A stretch of 64,000 nucleotides of DNA from contig CAWGFN010000001.1 of NCBI GenBank assembly GCA_963821885.1, positions 1 to 64,000 on the forward strand. The letters are read 5' to 3'. Source of the DNA: Oleiagrimonas sp963821885 (GTDB taxonomy: Bacteria > Pseudomonadota > Gammaproteobacteria > Xanthomonadales > Rhodanobacteraceae). This document shows, piece after piece, positions 14,055 to 23,074 of this stretch. The first letter of the stretch is position 1. Each line of letters opens with the position of its first letter. The position numbers were made by a program, and so were the translations under genes. Under the pieces are notes generated by a model. It did no database searches and was not told where the DNA came from. It saw only the letters and a program-made list of their open reading frames with translations.

Positions 14055-16046
14055 CTAGGCGATCGTCGCGGTATCGATGAACGGCGGCAGCGGGCAGTGG
14101 ATGCAGGCGCAGACCAGGCGCAGCAGTTCGGCTTCGGCCAGCGTGACCTTGCGGTCGACCAGGATGATGGCCGAGAGGCTGCTGACGACGATCTTCTTGT
14201 GCTCGGGGCGAAGCTCGTCGAGCACGGCCAGCTGGCTGTCCAGCGTGGTCTGCCAGGCGCTGGGCACGGTGTAGGTCAGGCCGTGGCCGGGGATGGCCCG
14301 GTCCATCACGGCCTGCCAGAGCGAACGGGCGCGGTCGTCGCTGGCGCCGCCTTCGCGCGCGACCAGGGCGCACAGCAACCCGAACTGGACCCGGCAGTCG
14401 AACAGGCGCGCGGCACCCATCAGGCGCCTTGCCCCCGGCTGCGTGATCTCGCGCACGTACATGCGGAACAGGTGCACCAGGCAGTACTCGTGCAGGTCGA
14501 CGCGCCCGTCCGCGTGGCTCCACTCATGCAGCGCCTGCTGCAGCATGCCCAGCCGGTAGGGATCCATCTTGCGCAGGCTGGGCAGGGCCAGGGCCAGCAA
14601 CGGCATCCGCGCCTGGATCGGCAGCACGCCGCCGTCCTTGAGCAGGGCGAAGACCTGCATGCGCCGCCCGCGGTCGTAGCGGGCCTCGATGCGCTGCAGC
14701 TGGTCGACGCGATTGTCGGCCGAGACCGTCATCGCCAGCACCATCACCGTGACGTCGCCGTCGCCCTGGGCCGCCTTCAGCCACGCCTCGGGCAGGGACT
14801 GAAGGCAACGCGCGGCGTGCGCCAGCGCGGCGTCGCCGACCTGTCCGACGGCGGGCATCGCCGGGATGGCGGCGCCGGCCGCGGGGACGGGCGCCGCCGT
14901 CACCACAGGCGCAGGCACAGGTCCGGCGGGTGGGACAGTGGCCGGAGCCGCGGGTGCGCTGGACGACGTCGGTGTCTGCGGATCCGGCGCCTCCCAGGCC
15001 TGGATGATGCGCAGGATCTCGCGTTCGTCATAGTGCGAGCCCAGCGCCTCGATGCGCGCGGGCACCGTGGGGTGGGCCGCCAGCAGGGCATTGTGCTTGC
15101 GGCCCTCGCCGAACAGCATGTGCGCGATCTCGGTGGGGTCGAATTCACTGATCCGCGAGCCCTCCTTGAGGGCCAGGGTCTTCTTCAGCGCGCCCGTCAG
15201 GCCCCGCTGCTGGCGCGTGAACTGGATGGCCGCGGCGTCGGCCAGGTATTCGCGCGAGCGCGAAATGAACGCCTGCGTCAGCCGGCCGATGACGTAGCCG
15301 ATCGATCCGACCATGAACATCGCGAAGCCGCCCATGACGGCGAACAGTCCGTTTTTCCGGACCGCGCCCCAGACCATGAGCGCGCGTCCCCAGGTGGAGA
15401 GGACGAAGATGCCGGCGAACAGACCCGAAAGGTGGATGTTCAGCCGCATGTCGCCGTGCACGATGTGGCTGAACTCATGCGCGACGATGCCCTGCAGCTC
15501 GTCGCGGTCGAGCCGGTCCAGGCAGCCGCGGGTGACGCACAGCGCGGCATCGCCCGGTCCGTGGCCGGCGACCAGCGAATTGATGCCGGACTCGCGTTGC
15601 AGCAGGTAGAGGTCGGGCATCGGCACGGAAGCGGCGATCGCCATTTCCTGCGCCACGTTGATCAGGCGCCGGTGGTAGGGGTCGGTGGTGTCGGGATCGA
15701 TCGGGATGGCGCCGATGTCGCGCATGACCACGTAGCCACCGTCGCTCAGCGTGTAGATACGGAACAGGGTCACCCCGAGCATCAGCGCGACCAGACCGCC
15801 ACCGATCACGCACAGCGTGGTGACCTGCGGATACAGCGCGATGCCCTGGTACTCGTCCAGCCGCAGGGCGTGGACCACGCCGGCGCGGATCAGGCACAGC
15901 GGCCCGAGCAGCATGGCGACCACGGTGATCACCGAGAGCACGTACATCACCACCAGGCTGCGCGCCGCGCGCTTGGCGTCTTCCTGCCGGCCGAAGAAAT
16001 CCGTGGCCGCGCGCCCCTTTCCGGGCCGGTTCGATCCGGTCGCCAT
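14055..16046 (-). CDS. membrane M48 family metalloprotease
   Basis: 663 residues. Two N-terminal membrane segments (about 31-55 and 76-98) precede the M48 catalytic part, with the zinc motif HEFSH at 190-194. Two more hydrophobic segments follow, and a SREYLADAAA segment with the third metal ligand Glu. This matches HtpX/M48 peptidases. The C-terminal 330 residues have an Ala/Pro-rich linker (about 350-410) and then a helical domain without a recognised family. The protein is more than twice the length of HtpX (about 290). It likely degrades misfolded membrane proteins; the extra domain may bind substrate. Start ATG 16046 gives a basic cytoplasmic N-terminus. Confidence 0.9.
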   Translation of the reverse strand: MATGSNRPGKGRAATDFFGRQEDAKRAARSLVVMYVLSVITVVAMLLGPLCLIRAGVVHALRLDEYQGIALYPQVTTLCVIGGGLVALMLGVTLFRIYTLSDGGYVVMRDIGAIPIDPDTTDPYHRRLINVAQEMAIAASVPMPDLYLLQRESGINSLVAGHGPGDAALCVTRGCLDRLDRDELQGIVAHEFSHIVHGDMRLNIHLSGLFAGIFVLSTWGRALMVWGAVRKNGLFAVMGGFAMFMVGSIGYVIGRLTQAFISRSREYLADAAAIQFTRQQRGLTGALKKTLALKEGSRISEFDPTEIAHMLFGEGRKHNALLAAHPTVPARIEALGSHYDEREILRIIQAWEAPDPQTPTSSSAPAAPATVPPAGPVPAPVVTAAPVPAAGAAIPAMPAVGQVGDAALAHAARCLQSLPEAWLKAAQGDGDVTVMVLAMTVSADNRVDQLQRIEARYDRGRRMQVFALLKDGGVLPIQARMPLLALALPSLRKMDPYRLGMLQQALHEWSHADGRVDLHEYCLVHLFRMYVREITQPGARRLMGAARLFDCRVQFGLLCALVAREGGASDDRARSLWQAVMDRAIPGHGLTYTVPSAWQTTLDSQLAVLDELRPEHKKIVVSSLSAIILVDRKVTLAEAELLRLVCACIHCPLPPFIDTATIA

Positions 16047-16396
16047 CCCTTGCCTTCCCCCTGAATGTCCCTATCGGGCGTGCCTGCTTCAGGCCCAGTC
16101 TAGCCCAGGCCTGAAAAGCGCGGCCAGTCGCCTGTGCGCCCGTATCGACGGGCTTGCGTGGATGCATCGGCAATTCGCGACCGGCCTGTCGGTTGGGTCG
16201 AGCCGTGAATGCTGTTCCATGGGGGCGAATGCGTTGAAGGCGTCTTGACTGGATGAGGTCGGCAGGATCCTTGCCGGATCAGTTCGTCTTGTGCACGGAG
16301 TAGGGAAGTATCGCTTGGGAAAGTGCGACTGGTGCCGTTCGAGTGCGGATTCATTCATGGGTGGTACAAGAAGAATAGGAGTCCATTGGGTTGTCC
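16047..16396. other. intergenic region with no recognised feature
   Basis: No gene, hairpin with T-run or repeat was found. The GC-rich left part changes to AT-rich sequence from about 16370. Confidence 0.4.
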
Positions 16397-16786
16397 TTAT
16401 TCTTGAGCCTCATTCAGTCTTTCGAAATAGTTATCATCCTTGAACTTTCTCAACAGCCTTGATAAGACGATGGCCGAAATGATCGCAATAAATCCAATAA
16501 TGAATTCCATGCCAACAGCCATGCCGCCATCGATGGTGCAATACGTTTCCATGGAAATAATCATGGAGATAAGGGTGTAACAAAATATGATGGGGTGGCC
16601 TTTTTTCTTTCCGTAGATAAATCGAACGAAGCATATCATTGGAATAAGCACGGAAATGATGGCCTGGTGCAGGAGCGGATTACCGATGCTCACCCTTACG
16701 GAATCAAAGCACAGTACGCCGATGCCGAGCGCGGTAAAGCAAATGATCGATCCCATATTTTTATAGATGACGATCGCCTTTTTCAT
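16397..16786 (-). CDS. small multipass membrane protein, AT-rich, unknown
   Basis: 129 residues from ATG 16786 (MKKAIVIYKNMGS). Four hydrophobic segments can be seen: GSIICFTALGIGVLCF, AIISVLIPMICFVRFIYG, IIFCYTLISMIISM and EFIIGFIAIISAIVL, followed by a charged tail. The frame can be extended to 16936, but those 50 residues are basic and uneven and look untranslated. The AT-rich base use (many AAA, ATA, ATT codons) differs strongly from the neighbours, which suggests horizontal acquisition. No family is recognised. Confidence 0.6.
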   Translation of the reverse strand: MKKAIVIYKNMGSIICFTALGIGVLCFDSVRVSIGNPLLHQAIISVLIPMICFVRFIYGKKKGHPIIFCYTLISMIISMETYCTIDGGMAVGMEFIIGFIAIISAIVLSRLLRKFKDDNYFERLNEAQE

Positions 16787-17338
16787 GGATCCATAACGCC
16801 AGGTGTCCAAAGAAGTGCTGTCCGCAAAGCGGCAAGTCAGTGTACGCAGGTCGAGGAATTCTTGAATCCGAAGATTTCTTAAGAGTTTTTCTGAAAGGCG
16901 ATGCTTACGATGAGCTAGTCGTTCGCCTACGGGCATGTCCCTTTTTAAGCGATTGATTTGAGTCTCCGATCACAGGCTTTCGTCTAGATATCAATGCGGG
17001 CTTGAATCATATAATTACGGATGGCGTGTATGTCTTGAGCCACGTCCATGATCGTCAGCGACTTCGCGGCTGGAACTGCTGTGGACTTGCTTGTGCGGCG
17101 AATGCCGACCACGGTGGACGCCATCCGACCAACTGATCGTGGCGTTCACGGACATGGTTGAGGTTGGGAGTAGGGTGTTTTCCCTTGTGGAACATCTGCT
17201 CGGGACAAGGCCTCCACATTCCTCCAGGCGCCGTTACGGGTATCCAGGCGTTTACAGACTTTGAGACAAGATTTCAAAGTGCACGTCCCTGCGTCCCGAT
17301 CCCAAGGGGCGACTTCGGGCCTGGCCTTGCGTGGCGTC
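16787..17338. other. intergenic region, partly AT-rich
   Basis: No supported gene. Sequence up to about 17040 shares the AT-rich character of the preceding gene and then returns to high GC. A 38-codon frame from 17048 (MIVSDFAAGTAVDLL) has no clear ribosome binding site and was not accepted. Confidence 0.35.
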
Positions 17339-17887
17339 TTACACCGTGCCCTTGCGTCGCCTGGCTTGCGCGAGGGTCCGCAGCAGTGAGCGCCGCCAGA
17401 GGAAACCCAGGATCACGGCCGCGGCGAACAGGGCCATCGCGCCGGATCCACCGGCGATGCGAGCGATGCGTGCCCAGCGCATCAGCTGCTTTCCCTGCGC
17501 CAGCCTGCGCTTGCCCTGTTCAAGCTGGAGGGTCTTGGCGTCAAGCTGGTTCTGTCCGGCTTTGACCTCCCGGTTTCCTTCGGCAATCCGATCCCGGGCC
17601 TTGCTGAATGTGCTTCCACCATGCAGCACGGCATCCGCAACCACCAGGAATGGATTGTCGTGCGCCTTTGCGTAGGTTTTCTTGCCCTCGGCCAACGTCG
17701 ACTTGCCGGCCTGCAATCGAGCCTTTCCGGCGTTGAGCGCCGCCTGGCCGGAGGTGACCTGGACCTGTCCGGCGGCGATCCGTGTCGCGCCGGCTTCGAT
17801 CTTCGCGGTCAGATGGAACGTTGCGGCCGTCAACGTGGACGCCAGCACGATGAGAAGTGCCAGAACGAGCAGCCTGCCCATGTGCAT
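17339..17887 (-). CDS. membrane protein with long amphipathic repeat helix, unknown
   Basis: 182 residues. An N-terminal membrane segment (LLVLALLIVLASTLTAATFHL) and a C-terminal one (GSGAMALFAAAVILGFLW) bracket a central helical region. That region is built from a loosely repeated seven-residue pattern with Ala, Gly and Lys/Gln: TRIAAGQVQVTSGQAALNAG, ARLQAGKSTLAEGKKTYA, NQLDAKTLQLEQGKRRLAQG. The pattern fits a rod or hairpin spanning the periplasm, like the X-A-G-x-x-x-L repeats of YhgE/Pip-type proteins. No enzyme motif is present. An alternative start at 17881 would remove two residues. Function unknown. Confidence 0.7.
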   Translation of the reverse strand: MHMGRLLVLALLIVLASTLTAATFHLTAKIEAGATRIAAGQVQVTSGQAALNAGKARLQAGKSTLAEGKKTYAKAHDNPFLVVADAVLHGGSTFSKARDRIAEGNREVKAGQNQLDAKTLQLEQGKRRLAQGKQLMRWARIARIAGGSGAMALFAAAVILGFLWRRSLLRTLAQARRRKGTV

Positions 17888-18192
17888 TCTCCCGGTGAGG
17901 ACCTGTGGGTGAATATCATGGCGCCAGGCGGGTAGGCGTCTCCGGACGCCCCGTTGACCGTCGCGGGGTCAAATCTCGCGCGATGCACCTGCCGGCAGCG
18001 AGCCGCGTCTGGGGTGGAACCATCGCGCTCGCCTGCTGTGTACCGCAAGCGGTCGTTCCGTGTCGGTCATGGGTGAGGGTAATCCAATCGCTTGCGCACC
18101 GCGATCGGGCAGCGTGCGCCTGGTTGGCCATGAATGCGGTGGCCGCGGGCAGCATGTCGTCCTCTTGCAAATCGTCCGTGACCGGCATACAG
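17888..18192. other. intergenic region with no recognised feature
   Basis: A divergent spacer between the rod-like membrane protein and the ArsR gene. No gene or repeat seen; the operator at its right end is listed separately. Confidence 0.4.
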
Positions 18193-18208
18193 TGAACCAT
18201 ATGGTTCA
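18193..18208. promoter_or_regulatory. 16-bp palindrome over the ArsR start codon, likely autoregulatory operator
   Basis: TGAACCATATGGTTCA is a perfect 16-base palindrome. The ATG of the ArsR gene (18201) lies inside it. ArsR-family dimers bind inverted repeats of this length, and ArsR-AHSA1 pairs are commonly self-repressed, so this is the best operator candidate in the window. Binding is inferred. Confidence 0.65.
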
Positions 18209-18557
18209 GCATAAAGATCGCCTCGACACGACCTTCGCCGCGCTCTCCGATGTCACCCGGAGAGGCGTGCTGGAGCAGCTTTGGCGTTCGGACGCCTCGA
18301 TCAGCGATCTTGCCCAGCGGTTTGGCATGACCCTCACGGGCATGAAGAAGCACGTCACCGTCCTGGAGCAGGCGGGGCTGGTGACCACGGAGAAGATCGG
18401 ACGCGTACGGACCTGCAGGCTCGGACCGCGCCGACTGGAAGACGAGGTGGCCTGGATCGAAAGGTACCGCCAACTCTGGAGCGCGCGTTTCGACACGCTT
18501 GACGCACTCGTCGAGCAGATGAAATCCAAGGAGAAACCCGATGTCGAAAGCACATGA
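18201..18557 (+). CDS. ArsR-family winged-helix repressor
   Basis: 118 residues from ATG 18201. The frame extends upstream to 18060, but the extension has no protein character. Winged helix-turn-helix: TFAALSDVTRRGVLEQLW, then SISDLAQRFGMTLTGMKKHVTVLEQAGLV as the recognition region and a wing with GRVRTCRL. No metal-binding cysteine motif is present, so it belongs to the metal-independent branch that is typically paired with an AHSA1/SRPBCC protein. Such a gene follows directly and overlaps this one by 17 bases, so the two are translationally coupled. Autoregulation through the palindrome over the start is likely. The ligand is unknown. Confidence 0.9.
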   Translation: MVQHKDRLDTTFAALSDVTRRGVLEQLWRSDASISDLAQRFGMTLTGMKKHVTVLEQAGLVTTEKIGRVRTCRLGPRRLEDEVAWIERYRQLWSARFDTLDALVEQMKSKEKPDVEST

Positions 18558-19035
18558 AGGTCAGGGCGTGAAACACCACACCACCGTGGAATCCCGGTCC
18601 GACCGTGAACTGGTGGTCACGCGGATGTTCGATGCCCCGGTGCATCTCGTGTTCAAGGCATGGAGCACGGCCGACCTGTTCAAGCAGTGGTGGGTGCCGG
18701 CGTCGGTAGGCCTGACGCTGCTCTCGTGCGAGATGGACGTGCGCACCGGAGGCACCTATCGCCTGGTGTTCCGCCACCCGGCGTCCGATCAGCCGATGGC
18801 GTTCTTCGGTTCCTACCAGGAGGTGGTCCCGAACGCGCGCATCGTGTGGACGAACGAGGAAAGCGAGGAGGGCGCGGTGACCACGGTGACGTTCGAGGAC
18901 GTCGCCGGCAGGACGCGGGTCACCCTGCATGAACTGTATCCCACGGCCGCGGCGCGCGACGAAGCGCTCGCCGGGTCGGCCGAAGGCCTGCCCGAGCAGT
19001 TCGCGCAGCTGGATGCCTTGCTCGCCGACGGCTGA
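18541..19035 (+). CDS. AHSA1/SRPBCC domain protein
   Basis: 164 residues. The START-like fold of the AHSA1 (Aha1 C-terminal-like) group is indicated by the VTRMFDAPVHLVFKAWSTAD start, the FKQWW segment, the GGTYRLVF strand and a final amphipathic helix. It would form a hydrophobic ligand cavity in the cytoplasm. AAGGAG at about 18527-18534 serves as ribosome binding site inside the ArsR gene. The gene pair is a standard regulatory unit in which both proteins are made together; the ligand is not known. Confidence 0.9.
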   Translation: MSKAHEGQGVKHHTTVESRSDRELVVTRMFDAPVHLVFKAWSTADLFKQWWVPASVGLTLLSCEMDVRTGGTYRLVFRHPASDQPMAFFGSYQEVVPNARIVWTNEESEEGAVTTVTFEDVAGRTRVTLHELYPTAAARDEALAGSAEGLPEQFAQLDALLADG

Positions 19036-19128
19036 CGGGCGTCGTCCGGTCCGGTCTTCCGGACCACGGGGGCGGAGGCCGCGCGTGCTCCGCCACCCGG
19101 CCTGGACGGCCGAACGTGCCGACATGTG

Positions 19129-19152
19129 AAAAGCCCGGCTTGATGCCGGGCT
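19129..19152 (-). terminator. Rho-independent terminator of the 49-residue gene
   Basis: On the minus strand AGCCCGGC and GCCGGGCT form an 8-bp stem around a five-base loop, followed by TTTTC. It lies 63 bases past the stop of the small basic protein gene at 19216. The plus-strand AHSA1 gene ends 94 bases to its left. Confidence 0.75.
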
Positions 19153-19215
19153 CGTCGTGTCCGTGTGCAGGAGGCGTGCGTGGAGCGGCGAGCGCTTGCC
19201 TTGCACGTGTGGCCG

Positions 19216-19365
19216 CTAGGCGTGGCGCTTGGCCGATGCCGCCATGCCGGCCATCACGCTGCTTTGCGTCTCCGCCTTCTTGGCGTGCTTGGCCGCGCGT
19301 TTCTCCTTCAGCGTGAGCGCCGCTTTCTTCATCGTGTTCTTTTTTGCATTCAAGCCCTTGCTCAT
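19216..19365 (-). CDS. 49-residue lysine/alanine-rich small protein
   Basis: ATG 19365 is preceded by AAGGGGAA at ideal spacing and the frame closes at TAG 19216-19218. The product begins MSKGLNAKKNTMKKAALTLK, continues KEKRAAKHAKKAETQSSVM and ends SAKRHA. It is a very basic, helical protein without hydrophobic segments. Small proteins starting MSKG..AKK and rich in KEKRAAKKAKK are widespread in Proteobacteria and are usually annotated as hypothetical. A good terminator follows. A nucleic-acid or ribosome association is only a guess from the charge. Confidence 0.78.
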   Translation of the reverse strand: MSKGLNAKKNTMKKAALTLKEKRAAKHAKKAETQSSVMAGMAASAKRHA

Positions 19366-19680
19366 ATCGTTCCCCTTGTGAGGATGTTCACACGCAAGCG
19401 GTCTGGGTTCGGGTTGATTGCGCGCGCGGCCACCGGAAACACGTCGCCAGGACAGTCTACGCCGTTGCGCGTCGCGCAGGGGCCCAATGACGGATCGGTG
19501 TCGTGGTTGGTTCGGAACCGGCGCATGGGATGCGCCGGGCCTCCTGCGTCATCCCCCGGCGGAGGACGCGCGCAACGGGACCGACGGGCCCCTTGCATGC
19601 ATTACAGTGGGCGTTGACGCGGTCGGCCGCCGATGTTCGCGAGCGGCCGTCGCCAGGTTCTGGCCACCACCCGGGAGAGG

Positions 19681-21115
19681 ATGATGAGGCGCCCTTGGCT
19701 CTGGATGATCGCACTGGGTGTGTGCGCGGCCGTGCGTGCCAGCACCCCCGATGCCTCGATCGAGCGATTCCTCGACCGCGAGATGCCCGCTTCGGGCATG
19801 CCCGGCGTCACCTATGCCGTGGTCGACCATGGCCGGATCACGGCGATGGGCGCGCGCGGCGTGGCGAGGATCGGGGGCCACCGGGCACTCACGCCGGACA
19901 CGCCGTTCCTGACGGGCTCGATCTCCAAGAGTTTCACGGCGCTGGCCGTGATGCAGCTGGTCGAGGCGGGCAAGGTCACCCTGGATGGCCGGCTCTCGGA
20001 CTATCTGGCCGGTTTTTCCGGCCGGCCCGGCGGCGCCATCACGATCCGCCAGTTGCTCAGCCACACCAGCGGGTTTTCCACGCGCCAGGGCAACACCCCG
20101 CCCGCGCGCGGCGTCCGTGGCAGGGACGCGCTGGCCGACCGGGTCGAGCAGCTGCAAACAGTGACTCCGGCCTACCCGCCAGGGACGCGCTGGGCCTATT
20201 CCAATACCAACTACCAGATCCTCGGTCGCCTGGTCGAGGTGGTCAGCGGGCAGTCCTACCAGGCGTACGTGACCACCCACATCCTGCAGCCGGTCGGCAT
20301 GACGCACAGTTTCGTCGCCGACGGCAGGGTCCATGAAGCGATGGCGACCGGACACCGGCCGTGGTTCGGCAGCGAGCGCCCCATGGCCGCGTACAGGCTC
20401 CGACGCGCCAGCGCTCCGCAGGGCGGCATCGTGGCCAGCGCCAGCGACCTGGCGCTGTATCTGCGGATGATGATGGATGGCCGGGACGACGTGCTCGGCG
20501 CCGCGGAAAAGGCGCTGATGATGCGCCCGGCGAGCAAGGCCTCGCCGTTCTACGGCCTGGGCTGGTTCGTCGATGCCGACAACGGCACGGTCTGGCATGG
20601 CGGCACGAGCCCCGGATTCGAGACGCTGGCGACAATGGTCCCCGCCCGCAGGAAGGCGGTTGTCGTGCTGGTCAACGCCGGCAGCGGGCTGGGCTTTGCC
20701 GAGACGGCGCCGCTTCGCGACGGCATCACGGACAGGGCGCTGGGTCTTGCCGAACGACGGTGGGGGATCCCCGTGGCCGCGACGGCTCCTGTTCATCGGC
20801 CTGGTGCTGCTGCCGATGTTCTACGTCCTCGCCATGCTGTGGGCGTGGTTCCACCGTGGGCGCATTCGCGCCAAGACCCGGGCCGGGCTGTCCGGCGTGT
20901 TCAGCCTGTGGTTTCCATTGCTCACCACGCTGGCCGCCGCGTGGGTGTGCCTTGTGATGGTGCCGTCGCTGAACGGCGCGCCCCTGGCCACCGTCATCCT
21001 GTTCCAGCCCGACCTGGGTTGGACCCTGGTCGCCAATGCCGTGACCGGACCGCTGTGGGCCGTGTTCCGACTGGCCCTGGCGTACAGCGGACGATCCGGC
21101 GCATCCGGCGAGTAG
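19681..21115 (+). pseudogene. secreted serine hydrolase (beta-lactamase class C fold) with C-terminal membrane domain, frameshifted
   Basis: From ATG 19681 (or 19684; GGGAGAGG is immediately upstream) the frame encodes a signal peptide. The S12 fold follows, with SISK as SxxK nucleophile, YSNTNY as YxN and HGG near the third motif. After GLAERRWG the frame turns into sequence without character. The +1 frame from the run of five G at 20762-20766 continues SPWPRRLLFIGLVLLPMFY, followed by two further hydrophobic segments and a stop at 21113-21115. Removing one G joins both into a continuous protein of about 477 residues: a periplasmic hydrolase tethered by C-terminal membrane helices, a known layout in this family. 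The shift may be an assembly error. Confidence 0.78.
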
Positions 21116-21316
21116 GACATGGGGTCGAGGCGCACGGGGCACGTGCCGTCGGGGCCTGGCATGCAAGGGGGTCGGGATCGTGCTTGTGAAACGCAACGGT
21201 AAGCATCCGGCCACGCCGTCAGAAGGACCCGGGGGCATCAATGCCGGGCACGAACCTGCGCGGCCGAATGGACGGCGCTGGATACAGTCGACCCCATGGT
21301 GTCAGGAGTGAGCGCA

Positions 21317-22285
21317 ATGCATACAGCAAGGTTTTCGCGGGCCGTGCGATGGCTGGTGGTCATGCTTGCGTGCGCGGCAGCGCAGGCTAACGCGCATGAT
21401 TCGTCTGGCGGATTGATGCAGCTGGACATGCCGTATGCAGGCCTCCAGCGCAGTTACGCGCTCCATGTCCCCGCGTCCATTGCCGGCAAGCCCGCGCCTC
21501 TGGTGATTGTCCTGCATGGCCTGGGCGGAAGCGGACGACAGGTCGTGGCCCAGGGGCGCTGGTTGCAGGCCAGCCAGCGCTTCGGATTCATCCTGCTCGC
21601 GCCGGACGGCAGCCTGGAGCATCCGGGGCGGCGGGCATCGTTCCTTGGCAACAAGCGTTCATGGAATGCAGGTCATGAAAGTGGTTCCACGGCCGAACAG
21701 CGAGACGTCGATGACATCGGGTTCCTGCGCGTGCTGATCGCACGCATCTCGTCGCGTTACCCGGTCGATCCCGATCGGATCTATGTCACCGGATTCTCCA
21801 ATGGAGCCGCCATGGCATTTCGCGCCGCGGCGCAGCTTAAAGGCATCGCCGCGGTGGCGCCGGTGTCCAACGCGCTGCTGGTGCCGGTCAAGCCCATGTC
21901 CCGTCCCGTCTCGTTGCTCTTGATCTGGGGGGACCGCGACCCGCTCAATCCCCCCGGTGGTGGTGCCATCAAGCGACCCGGCGGTGTAATCCATCGACCC
22001 TCCGCGCTGCAAAGCCTGGCGGCCTGGGGACGTGCGATGCATTGCGGTACGGGGACCGTCAGCGACAACTATGGCCCCGGTGTCCAAAGCACGAAGATGC
22101 AAGGATGTCCGGCACCATCGACGGCAGAGTTCCTGCTCGTGAAGGGCATGGGGCATCAATGGCCCGGCGGCAAGGATTATCTCAGGCTGTTCGCGGGCCC
22201 AGGCTCGGATGCGCTCGATGCCACTGCCGTCATCTGGCATTTTTTCGCGGAGCACCCCATCAGCGCCAGCCGGCAGGCACGGTGA
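21317..22285 (+). CDS. secreted LpqC-type (polyhydroxybutyrate depolymerase-like) esterase
   Basis: 322 residues from ATG 21317, with AGGAG 8-12 bases upstream; an earlier ATG at 21296 lacks this. A signal peptide (AVRWLVVMLACAAAQANA) is followed by an alpha/beta hydrolase. The landmarks are HGLGGSG for the oxyanion hole, the DVDDIGFLR signature of the PHB-depolymerase/LpqC group, the nucleophile elbow GFSNGAA with Ser161, Asp in WGDRDPLNPP and His in GMGHQWPGG. All triad residues are present. Homologues include feruloyl and acetylxylan esterases as well as PHB depolymerases, so the substrate is open. Probably active in the periplasm or outside the cell. Confidence 0.9.
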   Translation: MHTARFSRAVRWLVVMLACAAAQANAHDSSGGLMQLDMPYAGLQRSYALHVPASIAGKPAPLVIVLHGLGGSGRQVVAQGRWLQASQRFGFILLAPDGSLEHPGRRASFLGNKRSWNAGHESGSTAEQRDVDDIGFLRVLIARISSRYPVDPDRIYVTGFSNGAAMAFRAAAQLKGIAAVAPVSNALLVPVKPMSRPVSLLLIWGDRDPLNPPGGGAIKRPGGVIHRPSALQSLAAWGRAMHCGTGTVSDNYGPGVQSTKMQGCPAPSTAEFLLVKGMGHQWPGGKDYLRLFAGPGSDALDATAVIWHFFAEHPISASRQAR

Positions 22286-22363
22286 CAGCAAGGAATCCTG
22301 GCGCCAATCGGTGAGCCTTCTGTCGGTTGATAGCCTTGCAAGCCGTAAGCAGGTGAGCTGATT

Positions 22364-22903
22364 TCATCGCTGCGACCGCTTGATGGCGGTCCCCTCCGCA
22401 GCGTGCCATTGTCGATGGCCGTAGCTGAACACGCGGGTGACGATCCAGTGGCTGTCCTGGTGACGCCAGAGGATCAGGAACTGCGCTTGTCCGAAACACG
22501 TTCCCGTCTTGATCCAGCAGAACTCCTGCCGGCCTTGCTCCATGGCGCCAAATCCCTTGATGGGAAAGACCTGCAGGCTGCCGGGAATGAGCTTGCGGCG
22601 AAATTGGCCGCACACATGCTCCCGGGTGTTCTGCATGTAGTCGCGTCGTGACCAGGTGACGCCGCCCTGGTCGTGATAGAACTCGAGGTCGGGCGCGAAG
22701 AAACCGGCGTGCTTTTTCAACTGCGCGGCAGACGCGCAGTGATTGAAGGTATCGAACAGGCGGGCATCCAGCCTGGACACCGTGCTGAAAAGCGCATCGG
22801 GCCGGGTTGTTTCCGCGGCGTCGGGGCCGTCCTTGGCGACAGTCGCCGTGCTGAAGGCAGCCAGCACGCATGTTGCGCCGATGATCCACGCCAGGTGTTT
22901 CAT
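22364..22903 (-). CDS. secreted NTF2-like (DUF4440-type) protein
   Basis: 179 residues from ATG 22903, with GAGGCGAT upstream. Signal peptide LAWIIGATCVLAAFSTATVA. The rest fits the NTF2-like fold: HAGFFAPDLEFYHDQGGVTW, then REHVCGQFRRKLIPGS, and a final strand pair ILWRHQDSHWIVTRVFSYGH. Four cysteines may form disulfides. Proteins of this type in Xanthomonadales are periplasmic and mostly uncharacterised. A second NTF2-like gene occurs at 62645. Confidence 0.82.
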   Translation of the reverse strand: MKHLAWIIGATCVLAAFSTATVAKDGPDAAETTRPDALFSTVSRLDARLFDTFNHCASAAQLKKHAGFFAPDLEFYHDQGGVTWSRRDYMQNTREHVCGQFRRKLIPGSLQVFPIKGFGAMEQGRQEFCWIKTGTCFGQAQFLILWRHQDSHWIVTRVFSYGHRQWHAAEGTAIKRSQR

Positions 22904-23014
22904 GATGATCGCCTCGATGACGGAACGGGGTCCTGCATCATGCGCCATCTCCATCGCGCATGCCGGGAAATGCGTGGTTCCGCACGTGCCCGGTCGTGAT
23001 TGCCCACGGCCACG

Positions 23015-23039
23015 GGTGCCGACGCCCAGGGTCGGCACC
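23015..23039 (-). terminator. strong hairpin downstream of the sulfurtransferase gene
   Basis: GGTGCCGAC at 23015-23023 pairs with GTCGGCACC at 23031-23039. It lies 36 bases beyond the stop of the minus-strand sulfurtransferase gene. No T-run follows on the minus strand, so it may stall or protect the transcript rather than terminate it by itself. Confidence 0.45.
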
Positions 23040-23074
23040 TTTCCTGGCCCATGCGCCGGCGCGCTGGACGTGTG

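Noticed and set aside
12838..14523. 561-codon minus-strand frame opposite the MBL-fold hydrolase
   Set aside because: Shadow composition, and it runs across two real genes of different strands.
13494..16064. 856-codon plus-strand open frame opposite the M48 protease gene
   Set aside because: It is rich in Arg, Gly, His and Gln, has no domain pattern and mirrors the real gene. It is a GC-driven shadow.
17048..17161. 38-codon frame starting MIVSDFAAGTAVDLL
   Set aside because: No clear ribosome binding site or family resemblance, in a spacer of mixed composition.
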